From NCBI GenBank assembly GCA_017436035.1, contig JAFSDV010000031.1:1-43355 (forward strand): a stretch of 43,355 bases of DNA, read 5' to 3'. Both the position numbers and the translations under genes were made by a program. Source of the stretch: Oscillospiraceae bacterium (GTDB lineage: Bacteria > Bacillota > Clostridia > Oscillospirales > Oscillospiraceae). The notes beneath the pieces are model-generated. The model made no database searches. It was given only the letters and a program-made list of their open reading frames with translations, and had not been told where the DNA came from. Position 1 is the stretch's first letter. Each line of letters opens with the position of its first letter. Below, one piece after another: positions 1 to 9,243 of this stretch.

Positions 1-39
1 TATTGAGCACTGTCCTATTCTATTTGCGTCTTTGCATCG

Positions 40-78
40 ATTGATGTAAGTTTGATGTAAAGATGTAATTTGAAGTAA
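40..78. repeat. Short direct repeats TTGATGTAA at window edge
   Basis: ATTGATGTAA (40-49) and TTTGATGTAA (51-60) are followed by the partial copies AGATGTAA (61-68) and TTTGAAGTAA (69-78). The design, a 10-bp word starting TTTG and ending AA and repeated at about one helical turn, resembles the TTTGCCACAA pairs near tRNA-Trp and the TTTGACC set at 43301. It may be a recombinase arm-site cluster of an element lying left of the window, but no att core or tRNA is visible here. Chance low-complexity repetition is possible. Confidence 0.3.
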
Positions 79-121
79 CCATGCAATTAGAAAAGTCGTT
101 GCGGCTCTAGGCTTTTTCCGA

Positions 122-1621
122 TTAGCCTTCAGCCAGGGGCTTCATGGTGGGGAACAAAATGACTTCCCGGATGGAATCGGAGTTGGTCAGCAGCATGACA
201 CTGCGGTCGATACCGATACCCATACCGCCCGTGGGAGGCATACCGTATTCCATGGCGTTCAGGAAATCCTCGTCCATCATTTCGGTCTCATCGTCGCCCC
301 GCTCACGCTGCTCCACCTGCTTCATAAACCGGGCACGCTGATCAATGGGATCGTTCAGCTCAGAGTAGGCGTTGGCCAGCTCGCTGTGGCAGATAAACAG
401 TTCGAACCGCTCGGTCAGCCGGGGATCTTCAGGACTGCGCTTGGTCAGAGGACTGACTTCCACAGGATACATCGTGATAAAGGTGGGCTGGATCAGCTTT
501 TCCTCTACCCGCTGGTCAAAGCAGGCATACAGGGCATTGCCCCAGGTTTTCTCTGCTGCATCGGCAAGCTCCACACCCTTTGCCTTGGCAGCAGCAACTG
601 CTTCAGCATCGTCGGAGATCGCATCAAAATCGATGCCTACATACTCCCGAACAGCCTCTACCATAGTCATACGGCGCCAGCCGGGGGTCAGATCGATTTT
701 CTCACCCATCCATTCTACTTCGTAAGTACCCAAAATCTCCTTGGCTGCGCCGGAGAGGATACCCTCGGCAATATCCATCATATCATGGAAATCCGCATAG
801 GCCTGATACAGCTCCACAGAGGTGAACTCCGGATTGTGCTTGGGGTCCATACCCTCATTGCGGAAAATTCTGCCGATCTCATACACCCGGTCCATACCAC
901 CCACGATCAGCCGCTTCAAGGGCAGCTCGGTAGCGATACGCATATACATATCAATATCCAGAGTGTTGTGGTGGGTAATAAAGGGACGGGCAGACGCACC
1001 GCCGGCAATGGTATTGAGCACCGGGGTCTCCACCTCAATATAGTTCATATTGTCCAGATAGGACCGCATGAACTTAATGAACTTGGAACGGATAATAAAG
1101 TTCTGCTTTACCTCCGGGTTTACCATCAGGTCCACATAACGCTGACGGAAGCGGATCTCCTTATCAGTCAGACCGTGGAACTTCTCCGGCAGGGGCAGCA
1201 GCGCCTTGCTCAGCAGTGTGACCTTCTTGGCACGGACAGAGATCTCCTCTGTCTTGGTCTTAAAGACCTCACCCTCCACACCAACGATATCACCGATATC
1301 GTTTTTCTTAAATCGACTGTATTCTTCCTCTCCCAGCTCATCGATCTTAACAAACAGCTGGATGCGGCCGGTACTGTCCTGCAGATCGCAGAACATAACC
1401 TTACCCTGCCCACGCTTGCTCATCAGACGACCTGCTACACGGACACTCTTGCCCTCATAGCCCTCGTAATCAGCCTTGATGGCGGCAGAATCCGCGTTAA
1501 AATCGTACTTGGTTTGAATAAAGGGGTCACGCCCCTCGGCCTGCAGCGCCGCCAGCTTATCCCGGCGGATCTGGGCCTGCTCAGATACAGGCAATTCAGC
1601 CTGCGGTACAAACTTCGCCAT
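122..1621 (-). CDS. lysS: Lysyl-tRNA synthetase, class II
   Basis: This enzyme charges tRNA-Lys with lysine in the cytoplasm. The 499-residue length is normal for bacterial LysS. An N-terminal OB-fold anticodon-binding region (about 60-140) is followed by the class II catalytic core, with motif 2 around FRNEGMDPKHNPEFT (about 253-267) and motif 3 GMGIGIDR near 467-474, close to the C-terminus. The ATG lies 2 nt after the greA stop, so the two genes are co-transcribed in the order greA-lysS, an arrangement common in Clostridia. No obvious hairpin plus U-tract follows the stop codon. Confidence 0.97.
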   Translation of the reverse strand: MAKFVPQAELPVSEQAQIRRDKLAALQAEGRDPFIQTKYDFNADSAAIKADYEGYEGKSVRVAGRLMSKRGQGKVMFCDLQDSTGRIQLFVKIDELGEEEYSRFKKNDIGDIVGVEGEVFKTKTEEISVRAKKVTLLSKALLPLPEKFHGLTDKEIRFRQRYVDLMVNPEVKQNFIIRSKFIKFMRSYLDNMNYIEVETPVLNTIAGGASARPFITHHNTLDIDMYMRIATELPLKRLIVGGMDRVYEIGRIFRNEGMDPKHNPEFTSVELYQAYADFHDMMDIAEGILSGAAKEILGTYEVEWMGEKIDLTPGWRRMTMVEAVREYVGIDFDAISDDAEAVAAAKAKGVELADAAEKTWGNALYACFDQRVEEKLIQPTFITMYPVEVSPLTKRSPEDPRLTERFELFICHSELANAYSELNDPIDQRARFMKQVEQRERGDDETEMMDEDFLNAMEYGMPPTGGMGIGIDRSVMLLTNSDSIREVILFPTMKPLAEG

Positions 1622-1623
1622 GA

Positions 1624-2103
1624 TTATCCCTCTCGTGTTACTTCGATAACCTTCATTTCATAAGAGCCCGACGGCGCGTTAACACTGAAGGTATCTCCCA
1701 CAGACTTGCCAACTACTGCGCGGCCAAAGGGAGAGTCGTCGGACAGCTTATATTCCATAGGATTCGCTTCCTGAGAACCGGTGATCCGGTACGCAGTCTT
1801 CTCGCCTGTAGCCAGATCCTCAACGGTCACTGTGCAGCCCAGACCCACACGTCCGGATGCTTCATTTTCATCCTCGATAATAATTGCATGGGACAGGATA
1901 TCCTCGATCTCCGCGATGCGGCCATAAAGCTTTGCCTGCTCGTTTTTGGCAGCATCATATTCGGAGTTTTCGGACAAGTCACCGTAAGAACGGGCTTCGG
2001 CGATCATTGCAGCGATCTCCCGCTCACGGGTCGTTTTCAAGTAATTCAGTTCTTTTTCCAAGTCACTCAGACGCAAACTTGTGATCTTATATTCCTTTGC
2101 CAT
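1624..2103 (-). CDS. greA: Transcription elongation factor GreA
   Basis: GreA enters the secondary channel of RNA polymerase and stimulates cleavage of backtracked transcripts. The 159-residue length fits the family. The N-terminal coiled coil (about 1-75) carries the acidic tip motif GDLSENSEYDAAK near 41-53, with the conserved D and E residues. The C-terminal FKBP-like domain follows and includes SPFGRAVVGKSVGD. AAAGGATC lies just upstream of the ATG. It is the first gene of the greA-lysS unit and has its own promoter at 2148-2176. Confidence 0.96.
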   Translation of the reverse strand: MAKEYKITSLRLSDLEKELNYLKTTREREIAAMIAEARSYGDLSENSEYDAAKNEQAKLYGRIAEIEDILSHAIIIEDENEASGRVGLGCTVTVEDLATGEKTAYRITGSQEANPMEYKLSDDSPFGRAVVGKSVGDTFSVNAPSGSYEMKVIEVTREG

Positions 2104-2147
2104 AACAAAAAGATCCTTTCTGAAGCAAATTTTCGATAACTTTATAT

Positions 2148-2176
2148 ATTATAGAGGAATTTCCATCTGCCGTCAA
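2148..2176 (-). promoter_or_regulatory. Sigma-A-type promoter of greA-lysS
   Basis: Read on the minus strand: -35 TTGACG (2171-2176), a 17-nt spacer, and -10 TATAAT (2148-2153). It lies about 45 nt upstream of the greA start. A near-consensus match with optimal spacing makes it convincing. Confidence 0.8.
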
Positions 2177-2316
2177 GTTTTTTTCCAACTTTTGCAAGGA
2201 ACCTACGGCGGCAGATGCTTTTCCGCCGCCGTGCATTTCCACGATATCATTTTAGGGTCTGCTTCTGCGGATCATTGTAGCATAACGCCAAATTCCTTGC
2301 AACAAAAAACCTTCTT

Positions 2317-3468
2317 TTATTGCAGCGCCCGGATCGCTGCCTGCAGCTGAGGATCATCCTCCGGTGCTAACGTGCCGGCGTAGATCATCGCTGCCGTTTT
2401 TTCGTCTGCTTCTACCAAAACCTCCGGCACCAAGCCCTTTGTATCTGCCAGGCTTACACCCTTGGGCGTAAAATATTTGCCAACAGACAGGCCTACCGCA
2501 GAGCCGTCACGGAATCTGAAGGAGGTCTGGAAATAGCCCTTGCCGCAGGTCGCTTCTCCGGCAACCACCGCCCAGTCGTATTCGGACAAGGCCGCCGCGA
2601 AGAACTCAGCTGCTGAATAGCTTTCCCCGTTCACCAGCACCGCCATAGGAAGCCGTATAGCATGAGCATCTGAGTCAATTTTTTGCTCCCTGCCTGCATA
2701 ATCCACACTGTAAAAAAGCCTGCCCTCCGGCAGCAGGTAATCCAGCAGATCTGTCATTTGATTGACGTATCCGCCGGGATTGTTTCGCACATCAAATATC
2801 AACGCCTCTGCGCCCTGCTCAATCAATTGATCAATGGCTTGCTTTGCCTCCTGGGCACACCGGTCATTAAAGTTGTTGATCTTGATCAGACCGACCCTGT
2901 CAGGCAGCATTTGGAATGTCACCACCTGTACCTGAATGGTCTTTCTTGTCGGGGCAAATTCCAATCTCTGCCCATCCCGCAATACAGCAACACGCACACT
3001 TGTGCCTTCCTCGCCCCGGATCAGGTCACGAACCTGCGATCCATTCAATTCCAATACGGATTTGCCGTCCACTTCCACCAAAATATCTCCGGGCAGGATT
3101 CCTGCTTCCAGAGCAGATCCGCCAGGCTCCACCTGCAGAATATCCGCACCTTGTCCGTCTTTCCGGTACTCTATAGTCACGCCGATCCCCACATAGGCAT
3201 TTTGATTCTGCTCCTGAAATGATGCGTAATCTTCCGCCGGGATGTAATAGCTCCATCGGTCACCCAATGCATTGACCATGGCTGCCGCAGCCGCGTCTTC
3301 CAACGCCCCGGTATCCACTTCGCCGATAAACTTATCCTCTAACAGCGTCTGCAGTGCCGTCAGTTTTGATGTGCCCCTGCCGCAAATAAAAAACGTTACA
3401 GCAGATGCCAGTGCCGCCACCAGAACATAGGACAGCAGCTTTACTATCGCTTCCTTCTGTTTTTTCAA
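2317..3468 (-). CDS. S41 C-terminal processing protease (CtpA-like)
   Basis: This is a membrane-anchored serine protease of the CtpA/CtpB family acting outside the membrane. One N-terminal transmembrane segment (about 10-29) is followed by a PDZ domain (about 90-175, with GIGV and AGILPGDIL) and the S41 catalytic domain. The expected Ser-Lys dyad is visible as Ser285 in GESYSAAEFF and Lys310 in GEATCGKGYFQ. The 383-residue length is usual. The start is a TTG (complement of 3466-3468) preceded by GAGGTGAAG. It is last in the ftsE-ftsX-M23-S41 order, which suggests a role in processing cell-wall or division proteins. The exact substrate cannot be told. Confidence 0.9.
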   Translation of the reverse strand: MKKQKEAIVKLLSYVLVAALASAVTFFICGRGTSKLTALQTLLEDKFIGEVDTGALEDAAAAAMVNALGDRWSYYIPAEDYASFQEQNQNAYVGIGVTIEYRKDGQGADILQVEPGGSALEAGILPGDILVEVDGKSVLELNGSQVRDLIRGEEGTSVRVAVLRDGQRLEFAPTRKTIQVQVVTFQMLPDRVGLIKINNFNDRCAQEAKQAIDQLIEQGAEALIFDVRNNPGGYVNQMTDLLDYLLPEGRLFYSVDYAGREQKIDSDAHAIRLPMAVLVNGESYSAAEFFAAALSEYDWAVVAGEATCGKGYFQTSFRFRDGSAVGLSVGKYFTPKGVSLADTKGLVPEVLVEADEKTAAMIYAGTLAPEDDPQLQAAIRALQ

Positions 3469-3492
3469 TCTTCTTCACCTCATAAAGCAAGC

Positions 3493-3519
3493 TCCCGCAG
3501 CCGTTAACAGGCTGCGGGA
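3493..3519 (-). other. GC-rich hairpin between the M23 and S41 genes
   Basis: TCCCGCAGCC (3493-3502) and GGCTGCGGGA (3510-3519) form a perfect 10-bp stem with a 7-nt loop. In the minus direction only a weak U-run follows (GCTTGCTTTATG). It may be a leaky terminator or an RNA-stability hairpin that lowers expression of the S41 gene relative to the M23 gene. Confidence 0.5.
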
Positions 3520-3587
3520 ACGGCAGATCGTTTTCATTATAGCCGGCAAGCTGCTTCAGCAAACATCCTGCAGCTGCCAACCGGTCT

Positions 3588-4844
3588 TTAATAAAAGTCC
3601 ACGTAATCAGCCGGGTTCACATATGTACCGTTATAGCTGATACCAAAGTGCAAATGCGGACCGGAAGAATCACCGGTGGAACCTACATAGCCGATCACCT
3701 GACCCTGACTCACGAAATCGCCCTGCTTCACGATATAATGGGTCATGTGCAGGTAAGTGGACGCATATCCGTCTCCGTGATTGATGGTCACATAGTAGCC
3801 GCCGCTCCAGCCGTATGTAGCTGTTGTTACCACACCGCCCCTGGTGGCATAAACCGGTGTTCCCGTATAGGCTGCCAAGTCAACACCGTAGTGCATCTTC
3901 CAGATTCCCTGTGTAGGATGCCAGCGATAGCCGAACGGACTGGACAGCCATTCATATTTACAGGGGATCATCCACTCAGAATCGGAGTTGGGAATATTGG
4001 GACCGGTATACGAAGGCTTTGTGGTCTCCGGCACGGAAGTCGCCAGCCATTCTTTATACTTGGCGGCATCATAGTCCTTTTCCTTTTGGGCGATTTGCTC
4101 CAGCAGCTCTGCCTGATCTTCCTCGCCCTTCTCCAGAAGCTTGTCATACTCTTCGCCTCTGGCTACCAAATCAGCCAGCAGCTCATCTGCTTCTGTCCGT
4201 TTTTCCCCTAAAGTCTTCTGCTTCTCATTCAGCTGTGTACGGGTCTGCTCCAGGGCAGTTTTTTCCGACTCCAGTTCCTTCTTGGCTTCAGCAACTTCAT
4301 CCGCCATCTTTTTCATTTCCGCCATACGCTTGCTGTCAGACGCCGCGATCTCCTGAACGATATTCAGCCGGTCCAGCAAATCGGAAAAGCTGTTAGCCTG
4401 AAACAGCACCGACCAATAAGACAGTGAGCCGTTTTCCTCCATTGCCCGGATACGTTCCTTATTCTTTTGCTTCAGCTCTTCCAGTCTGGCTTCGGCGGCG
4501 GTCAGCTCGTCCTGCTTATCCGCAATCAGAACGCTGTAAGCGGACAGCTGCTCATTGATATTGCTGATCTGCTCGTGCAGAATAAAAATCTCCTGGTCGA
4601 TCACATTTTTTTGTGCGACCACTTCCTTCATTTCATTCCGGTTGTCAGACAGCTGGGCTTCCAACTTGTCCAGCTGTTCCTGAAGCTCTTTTTCCTTTGC
4701 CTCCAGCTCATTGAGCTGTTCCTTGATCACACTGGAGGTTTCCGCGCGCACATAGCTGGGAAGGATCCCCGCAATCAGACCGAACAGTAACACGAACGCC
4801 ATAACGCCCGCCAGCAAGGAAACCAATACATTTCTTTTTTTCAT
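3588..4844 (-). CDS. Coiled-coil M23 peptidase (EnvC/PcsB-type murein hydrolase)
   Basis: This protein is exported or membrane-anchored (hydrophobic segment about 8-30) with a long coiled coil (about 36-265) and a C-terminal lysostaphin-type M23 domain (about 290-418). The zinc and catalytic positions look intact: H318 and D322 in MHYGVDLA, H366 in YLHM, and H397/H399 in PHLHFG. It is therefore probably an active peptidoglycan endopeptidase, not a degenerate activator. It lies 10 nt downstream of ftsX. FtsEX in Firmicutes controls coiled-coil cell-wall hydrolases (PcsB, CwlO), so this is the likely partner hydrolase. The partnership is inferred from context. Confidence 0.9.
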   Translation of the reverse strand: MKKRNVLVSLLAGVMAFVLLFGLIAGILPSYVRAETSSVIKEQLNELEAKEKELQEQLDKLEAQLSDNRNEMKEVVAQKNVIDQEIFILHEQISNINEQLSAYSVLIADKQDELTAAEARLEELKQKNKERIRAMEENGSLSYWSVLFQANSFSDLLDRLNIVQEIAASDSKRMAEMKKMADEVAEAKKELESEKTALEQTRTQLNEKQKTLGEKRTEADELLADLVARGEEYDKLLEKGEEDQAELLEQIAQKEKDYDAAKYKEWLATSVPETTKPSYTGPNIPNSDSEWMIPCKYEWLSSPFGYRWHPTQGIWKMHYGVDLAAYTGTPVYATRGGVVTTATYGWSGGYYVTINHGDGYASTYLHMTHYIVKQGDFVSQGQVIGYVGSTGDSSGPHLHFGISYNGTYVNPADYVDFY

Positions 4845-4854
4845 ACCAACCTCT

Positions 4855-5742
4855 TTATACGTCCATAAACTTACGAATCGATGTCCAGCTGCCTACAACA
4901 CCTACAAACAAGCCGGCAGCCGCAAATGTCGCCACCATAGGCAGCATCATTTGTGTAAAGGGCACGAAGCTGAACAGCTTCAGGCTGTCTACAGCGTTGA
5001 TCCGTCCCACCAGTGCGTCATACATAATCCATTCCGCAGCAAAGGCTACTGCCGCGCCCAGCATACCCAAAATAAATCCTTCCACTACAAAAGGCAGTCG
5101 GATAAAGCCGTTGGTCGCGCCGACCATTTTCATCACCGCGATCTCATCCCGGCGGTCGTACATCGCCAGCTTGACCGTGTTGGAGATGATCAGCAGGCTC
5201 ACGATCAGCAGCACCGTCACCACCACAACAGAGGCGATCTGCAGCACATCCTGCAATGTGGAAAAGCCTTCTGCCAGCTCATAAGCCGCGGAAATATCCG
5301 CCACGCCGGAAATCCCCCGGATCGCCTGGGTCGTTTCCTCCAGCAGGTGATTGTCCACCAGTGTCACCGAAAAGCGGTGACGCAGATAGCTGGCGTCCGT
5401 TCCGTCGAAAATATTACTCTCGCCGTATTCCGCAACAAAATCCTCCAAAGCCTGTTCCCTTGAAACAAAGGTGGCTTGCTGCACATTTTCAATGCGGTTA
5501 ATGTATGTGCCGATACTTCTGGCCTCCGCATCGGACAGGTTCTCGTCTACATAAACCATGATCTCATTGGTCTTGTTCAGATCCTCCACCATAATGCTCA
5601 GATTATACATCAGGCTGGAGAATGTGCCCACGATCAGCAGGCATGCCACCGTTACACACACAGCAGCAAAGGACATAAAGCCATGGAGAAAAATCCCCCG
5701 GATGCCCTCTTTGATCAAATATCCCAGGTTGTTTATCTTCAT
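4855..5742 (-). CDS. ftsX: Cell division ABC transporter permease FtsX
   Basis: FtsX is the membrane partner of FtsE and passes the ATPase state to extracellular murein hydrolases. Its 295 residues show four transmembrane segments: one near 20-45, then an extracellular domain (about 50-165), then three in the C-terminal half (about 170-285). The MKMVGATNGFIRLPF segment matches the conserved FtsX loop. The ATG overlaps the ftsE stop by 4 nt, which indicates translational coupling. The coiled-coil M23 hydrolase follows directly. Confidence 0.95.
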   Translation of the reverse strand: MKINNLGYLIKEGIRGIFLHGFMSFAAVCVTVACLLIVGTFSSLMYNLSIMVEDLNKTNEIMVYVDENLSDAEARSIGTYINRIENVQQATFVSREQALEDFVAEYGESNIFDGTDASYLRHRFSVTLVDNHLLEETTQAIRGISGVADISAAYELAEGFSTLQDVLQIASVVVVTVLLIVSLLIISNTVKLAMYDRRDEIAVMKMVGATNGFIRLPFVVEGFILGMLGAAVAFAAEWIMYDALVGRINAVDSLKLFSFVPFTQMMLPMVATFAAAGLFVGVVGSWTSIRKFMDV

Positions 5743-6419
5743 AATCTGTAATACCCATCCATTCCATCATGGACGACAACGCCCTCATTGATCGCGATGA
5801 CGCGTTTTGAAAACCGCTCTACCAAATCCCGCTCATGGGTAACCACCAGCATGGTCGTTCCTAAATTGTTGATTTCCTGCAGCAGGGTCATAATCTCATA
5901 AGAGCGCGCCGGATCCAAGTTGCCGGTGGGCTCATCGGCGATGATCGTAGACGGATTGTTTACCAATGCTCTGGCGATCGCAAGCCGCTGCTGCTCACCG
6001 CCGGAAAGCTCCGTGGGATGACGGCGGCTTTTTGTTTCCAGACCCACCAGCTCCAGAATATACGGGACTCTCTCCCGGATCTCTCTGGTTCTGGCGCCAA
6101 TAGCGCGCATAGCAAACGCCACATTATCGTATACGGTCTTTGTTTCGATCAGCCGAAAATCCTGAAACACAACACCGACTGTTCGCCGTAAGTAGGGAAC
6201 TTCCCTCTTCCGGATCCGTTCCAGGGAATAACCGTTCACATGAACTGTCCCGCTGGTGGGCTTCAGCTCTCCGGTAATCAGTTTGATGATGGTGGACTTT
6301 CCCGAGCCGGAAGGTCCCACTAAAAACGCAAACTCTCCATCCTCGATCTGCATAGTCACGCCCCGCAATGCGTGCGTACCTACCGAATAGGATTTGGTAA
6401 CGTTTGTAAATTCAATCAT
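5739..6419 (-). CDS. ftsE: Cell division ATP-binding protein FtsE
   Basis: This is the cytoplasmic ATPase of the FtsEX complex. Walker A (GPSGSGKST), Q-loop (VFQDFRL), ABC signature (LSGGEQQR), Walker B (IIADEP) and H-loop (VTHERD) are all present. The start at 6419 gives MIEFTNVTKSY and 226 residues, matching the usual FtsE length. An ATG 42 nt further upstream (6461) would add 14 unconserved residues and is less likely. It is the first gene of the ftsE-ftsX-M23-S41 unit. Confidence 0.95.
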   Translation of the reverse strand: MIEFTNVTKSYSVGTHALRGVTMQIEDGEFAFLVGPSGSGKSTIIKLITGELKPTSGTVHVNGYSLERIRKREVPYLRRTVGVVFQDFRLIETKTVYDNVAFAMRAIGARTREIRERVPYILELVGLETKSRRHPTELSGGEQQRLAIARALVNNPSTIIADEPTGNLDPARSYEIMTLLQEINNLGTTMLVVTHERDLVERFSKRVIAINEGVVVHDGMDGYYRL

Positions 6420-6557
6420 ATATCCAATACCCCAAAATATAGTGTAACCAAATTGTAACACAATACAAGAATTATGTCAATCTGCCCCGGTAGGAAAATT
6501 CTTGGAAATTTGCAATCTGCCCCGGATCGGGGATGCTGCATCAAGACGCTCTAAAAA

Positions 6558-6592
6558 GCACCGGAGCAGCTGTAAAACAGCGGCTCCGGTGC
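6558..6592 (-). terminator. Terminator of the PucR/CdaR-like gene
   Basis: GCACCGGAGC (6558-6567) pairs with GCTCCGGTGC (6583-6592), and the inner GCTGT/ACAGC extends the stem. On the minus strand the hairpin is followed by CTTTTTAG. It lies just after the stop codon at 6602. Confidence 0.85.
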
Positions 6593-6601
6593 ATTGTTGA
6601 T

Positions 6602-7690
6602 TCAGCGGATCTCCCGGGAGGACAGATACTTACGGACCATCAGCGCCACCTTAAACACAATGGCGTGATCAAATTCCCGCAGGTCCAATCCGGTCAGCTT
6701 TTTGATCTTTTCCAGTCGGTAAACCAGCGTGTTGCGGTGCACAAACAGCTTCCGGGATGTTTCAGATACGTTCAAATTGTTCTCAAAGAACTTATTGATC
6801 GTAAACAGGGTCTCCTGATCCAAAGAGTCAATGGAATTCTTTTTGAAGATTTCACCCAGAAAAATTTCACAAAGAGTCGTGGGCAGCTGATAGATCAGGC
6901 GCCCAATGCCCAGATTCTCATAGTTGATAATGGTTTTTTCTGTATCAAAAACCTTGCCCACATCAATGGCTGTCTGTGCTTCCTTATAGGCATCTGCCAA
7001 TTCCCGCAGATGCTCTGCCACTGTGCCGATGCCGATCACGGATTTGATATGCAGCTCATTACGCAGCAGGTCCTCCATAGATCTTGCCATCCGGAGCAGA
7101 TCCTCTGATGTGGTTCTTTTATTGATCTGCTTAACAACCGCAATATCTGTTTCGTTGATGCTCAGCACAAAATCCTGCAATCTGTCCGGGAATTTACTTG
7201 CCAGCACTTCCACCGTAGCCACATCGGTATGCCCAACCTGCCGCACCAGGAACACCGCTCTGGGCGCTTCTGTGGAAAAGTGCAGCTCCTTAGCCCGGAC
7301 ATAAATATCTCCGGGGAGAATATTGTCCATAATAATATTCTTGATAAATGTTCCCCGGTCATGCTTTTCCTCGTAAAAAACCTTCGCGTCATTCAAGGAA
7401 ATATAGGCCATTTTGCAAAATGTTTTTGCCTGTTCATCATCACCGGTACAAAAAACAGCATATTCTAAGAAATTGGCATTGTTAACAATGCCGCGAAAGG
7501 TCTTCTGCCCGAATGTCACCAAGTAATCCGCGCTGCTGTTAAGCTTCAAAACGGCATCTTCCCAACGCTCGCCGATCAGAGAGCTGTCAGTACAAGAAAC
7601 AACAAAACCTTCTGTATCAAGTACGCCAAAGGTACGGTCTGTAATATCCTTTAATTGTACAATTACGCTCTGAAAAACACTGTTTGCCAT
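6602..7690 (-). CDS. PucR/CdaR-family transcriptional regulator
   Basis: This is a DNA-binding regulator with a C-terminal PucR-type helix-turn-helix (SETSRKLFVHRNTLVYRLEK near 310-330, then TGLDLREFDHAIVFKVAL). The central part resembles the GGDEF-like CdaR domain. The N-terminal part (to about 110) may be a sensor domain. AAAGGAGGTCTGG lies just before the ATG at 7690 and decides the start, giving 362 residues. An ATG 30 nt upstream lacks a binding site. The gene is monocistronic, with its own promoter at 7748-7776 and terminator. The target genes and effector cannot be seen; sugar diacids or purine catabolites are effectors of other family members. Confidence 0.85.
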   Translation of the reverse strand: MANSVFQSVIVQLKDITDRTFGVLDTEGFVVSCTDSSLIGERWEDAVLKLNSSADYLVTFGQKTFRGIVNNANFLEYAVFCTGDDEQAKTFCKMAYISLNDAKVFYEEKHDRGTFIKNIIMDNILPGDIYVRAKELHFSTEAPRAVFLVRQVGHTDVATVEVLASKFPDRLQDFVLSINETDIAVVKQINKRTTSEDLLRMARSMEDLLRNELHIKSVIGIGTVAEHLRELADAYKEAQTAIDVGKVFDTEKTIINYENLGIGRLIYQLPTTLCEIFLGEIFKKNSIDSLDQETLFTINKFFENNLNVSETSRKLFVHRNTLVYRLEKIKKLTGLDLREFDHAIVFKVALMVRKYLSSREIR

Positions 7691-7747
7691 TTTCCAGACC
7701 TCCTTTAGAAATTTGCACAAACACGCATTTCACAAAAATACACTAGT

Positions 7748-7776
7748 ATTATATATTTATTTTGCGCAATTTGCAA
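7748..7776 (-). promoter_or_regulatory. Promoter of the PucR/CdaR-like gene
   Basis: On the minus strand: -35 TTGCAA (7771-7776), a 17-nt spacer, -10 TATAAT (7748-7753). The spacer contains TTGCGCAA, a perfect 8-bp palindrome that could be an operator. The operator idea is inference. Confidence 0.7.
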
Positions 7777-7917
7777 GTACCTTTAGACATTTTATTACAA
7801 AATGCACCTTGTTTTTTGGTTGTATTTACCTGTTTTCCATTTTTGCACCCAGGCAAGCTCCCTTGTTCTTTGGTCATATTGCCCATAAAAATCAGCAGTA
7901 TTTTTCTGGCAGGACTA

Positions 7918-8616
7918 TCACCGATCCAGCGCTGCCAGCTCCTCGTCTGTCAAGACGCGGACCTGCCCGCGGGGCAGAGTTCCTAATGTAAGTTCTCCCT
8001 CCTGCCTTCTTTCCAAATATTGCACATACATTCCCCGGGACGCCATCATCCTGCGGACCTGATGGTATTTCCCTTCACAGACTGTGATCAGGCTCTCGCC
8101 CGGTCCCAACGGCTTCAAAACAGCCGGCAGGCATACCGTTCCGTCCCGCAGTGTCAGCCCCGCGGCAAACGCCGCAACATCCTCCTGCCCTGCAGTTCCT
8201 TCATGGCGGGCATAATACAGCTTCTGAACTTCCTTCCTCGGACTGATCAGCCGATGCAGCAGATCGCCGTCATTGGTAAACAGCAGCAGCCCCTCTGTGG
8301 CTTTGTCCAGCCGTCCAACCGGCTTCAAATCCAATCCCCGCAGTTCCCGGGGCAGCAGTTCCATAACCGTCCTATCCGCCGGGTCCTCGGTAGCAGTCAC
8401 ATAGCCTGCCGGTTTATTGAGCATCACAACGACCCGCCCGACAGGCCGCAGCGGTTCTGAATCCAAACAGATCCGCTGGATCCGAGGGTCGATCTTTCGT
8501 CCGTTGTCCTTTTCTGTTTTGCCATCTACCGTGACCCTTCCTTCCTTCAGCAGAAGCTTTACCTGACTGCGGGTTCCTGCACCGCTGTCACATAAAAATT
8601 TATCCAATCGCTCCAT
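7918..8616 (-). CDS. rsuA: 16S rRNA pseudouridine synthase (RsuA family)
   Basis: This enzyme isomerises a uridine in small-subunit rRNA (U516 in E. coli). An N-terminal S4 RNA-binding domain (about 1-60, starting MERLDKFLC) precedes the catalytic domain, with the family signature GRLDKATEGLLLFTNDGDL (about 102-120) and its catalytic Asp. The 232-residue length is typical. GGAG lies upstream of the ATG. RsuA and its paralogues RluB/RluE share this motif, so the exact target is inferred. Confidence 0.88.
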   Translation of the reverse strand: MERLDKFLCDSGAGTRSQVKLLLKEGRVTVDGKTEKDNGRKIDPRIQRICLDSEPLRPVGRVVVMLNKPAGYVTATEDPADRTVMELLPRELRGLDLKPVGRLDKATEGLLLFTNDGDLLHRLISPRKEVQKLYYARHEGTAGQEDVAAFAAGLTLRDGTVCLPAVLKPLGPGESLITVCEGKYHQVRRMMASRGMYVQYLERRQEGELTLGTLPRGQVRVLTDEELAALDR

Positions 8617-8688
8617 AGATTCTCCGTTCTACCCGTCCCATACAGTGAATAGGCTATGGTGTAAATACAAGCCAAGGAGGGTTCTGTT

Positions 8689-9204
8689 ATGATGGTTATG
8701 ACCGCAAAGGTCGATTTTAAGAAAATAGCCATTGGTCTGATTGCCGCTATAGGTGTTATTGTGGCACTGATCCTGATCTTAGGCGGAGGCAACAATGCCG
8801 CCCCTACTGCCGCTACCGGCATATCCAATAACGACGGCCGGGTACAGTTTCTGAAGGATTTCGGTTGGGACGTGAGCACTTCCCCTGTGGAATCCAGTCA
8901 GGTGCGAATCCCGAAAGAGCAGACACCGGTCTATGAACGCTATAACGCGCTTCAAAAAAGTCAGGGCTATGATCTAAGTCAGTACGCAGGAAAAACTGTG
9001 ATGCGGTATGTTTACAAGGTCAATAATTATCCCGGTGCCACCGAACCGGTCTATGCCACTGTACTGGTTTATAAAAACCAGGTGATCGGCGGAGATATTA
9101 CTGATACTGCCGCCAAAGGACTGATCCAAGGCTTCCGGAAACAGGACACTGTGCAGCCCAGCCAGCCAACTACCCCGGAAACCGATCCGACTACCGCAAC
9201 CTGA
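8689..9204 (+). CDS. Membrane-anchored DUF4830-like protein
   Basis: This 171-residue protein has one N-terminal hydrophobic segment (about 13-33, IAIGLIAAIGVIVALILILG). The extracytoplasmic domain (about 45-150) includes FLKDFGWDV, QKSQGYDLS and VIGGD, which I recognise as DUF4830-like. The tail is rich in Pro and Thr. AAGGAGG (8674-8680) supports starts at 8689 or 8692. The function is unknown. It is a single gene reading away from rsuA; no terminator is obvious before the ribU promoter. Confidence 0.75.
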   Translation: MMVMTAKVDFKKIAIGLIAAIGVIVALILILGGGNNAAPTAATGISNNDGRVQFLKDFGWDVSTSPVESSQVRIPKEQTPVYERYNALQKSQGYDLSQYAGKTVMRYVYKVNNYPGATEPVYATVLVYKNQVIGGDITDTAAKGLIQGFRKQDTVQPSQPTTPETDPTTAT

Positions 9205-9243
9205 GCTGCTGTCTTTCAGTCATTTTACCACACTTCTTATCTC

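Noticed and set aside
386-1663. Long open frame (425 codons) on the plus strand opposite lysS
   Set aside because: It is the antisense shadow of lysS, whose motifs, length and binding site are clear; it has no ribosome binding site and no recognisable domain.
2205-2232. Terminator after the S41 protease gene
   Set aside because: ACGGCGGC/GCCGCCGT forms a stem, but no T-run follows on the minus strand, so I do not call it a terminator.
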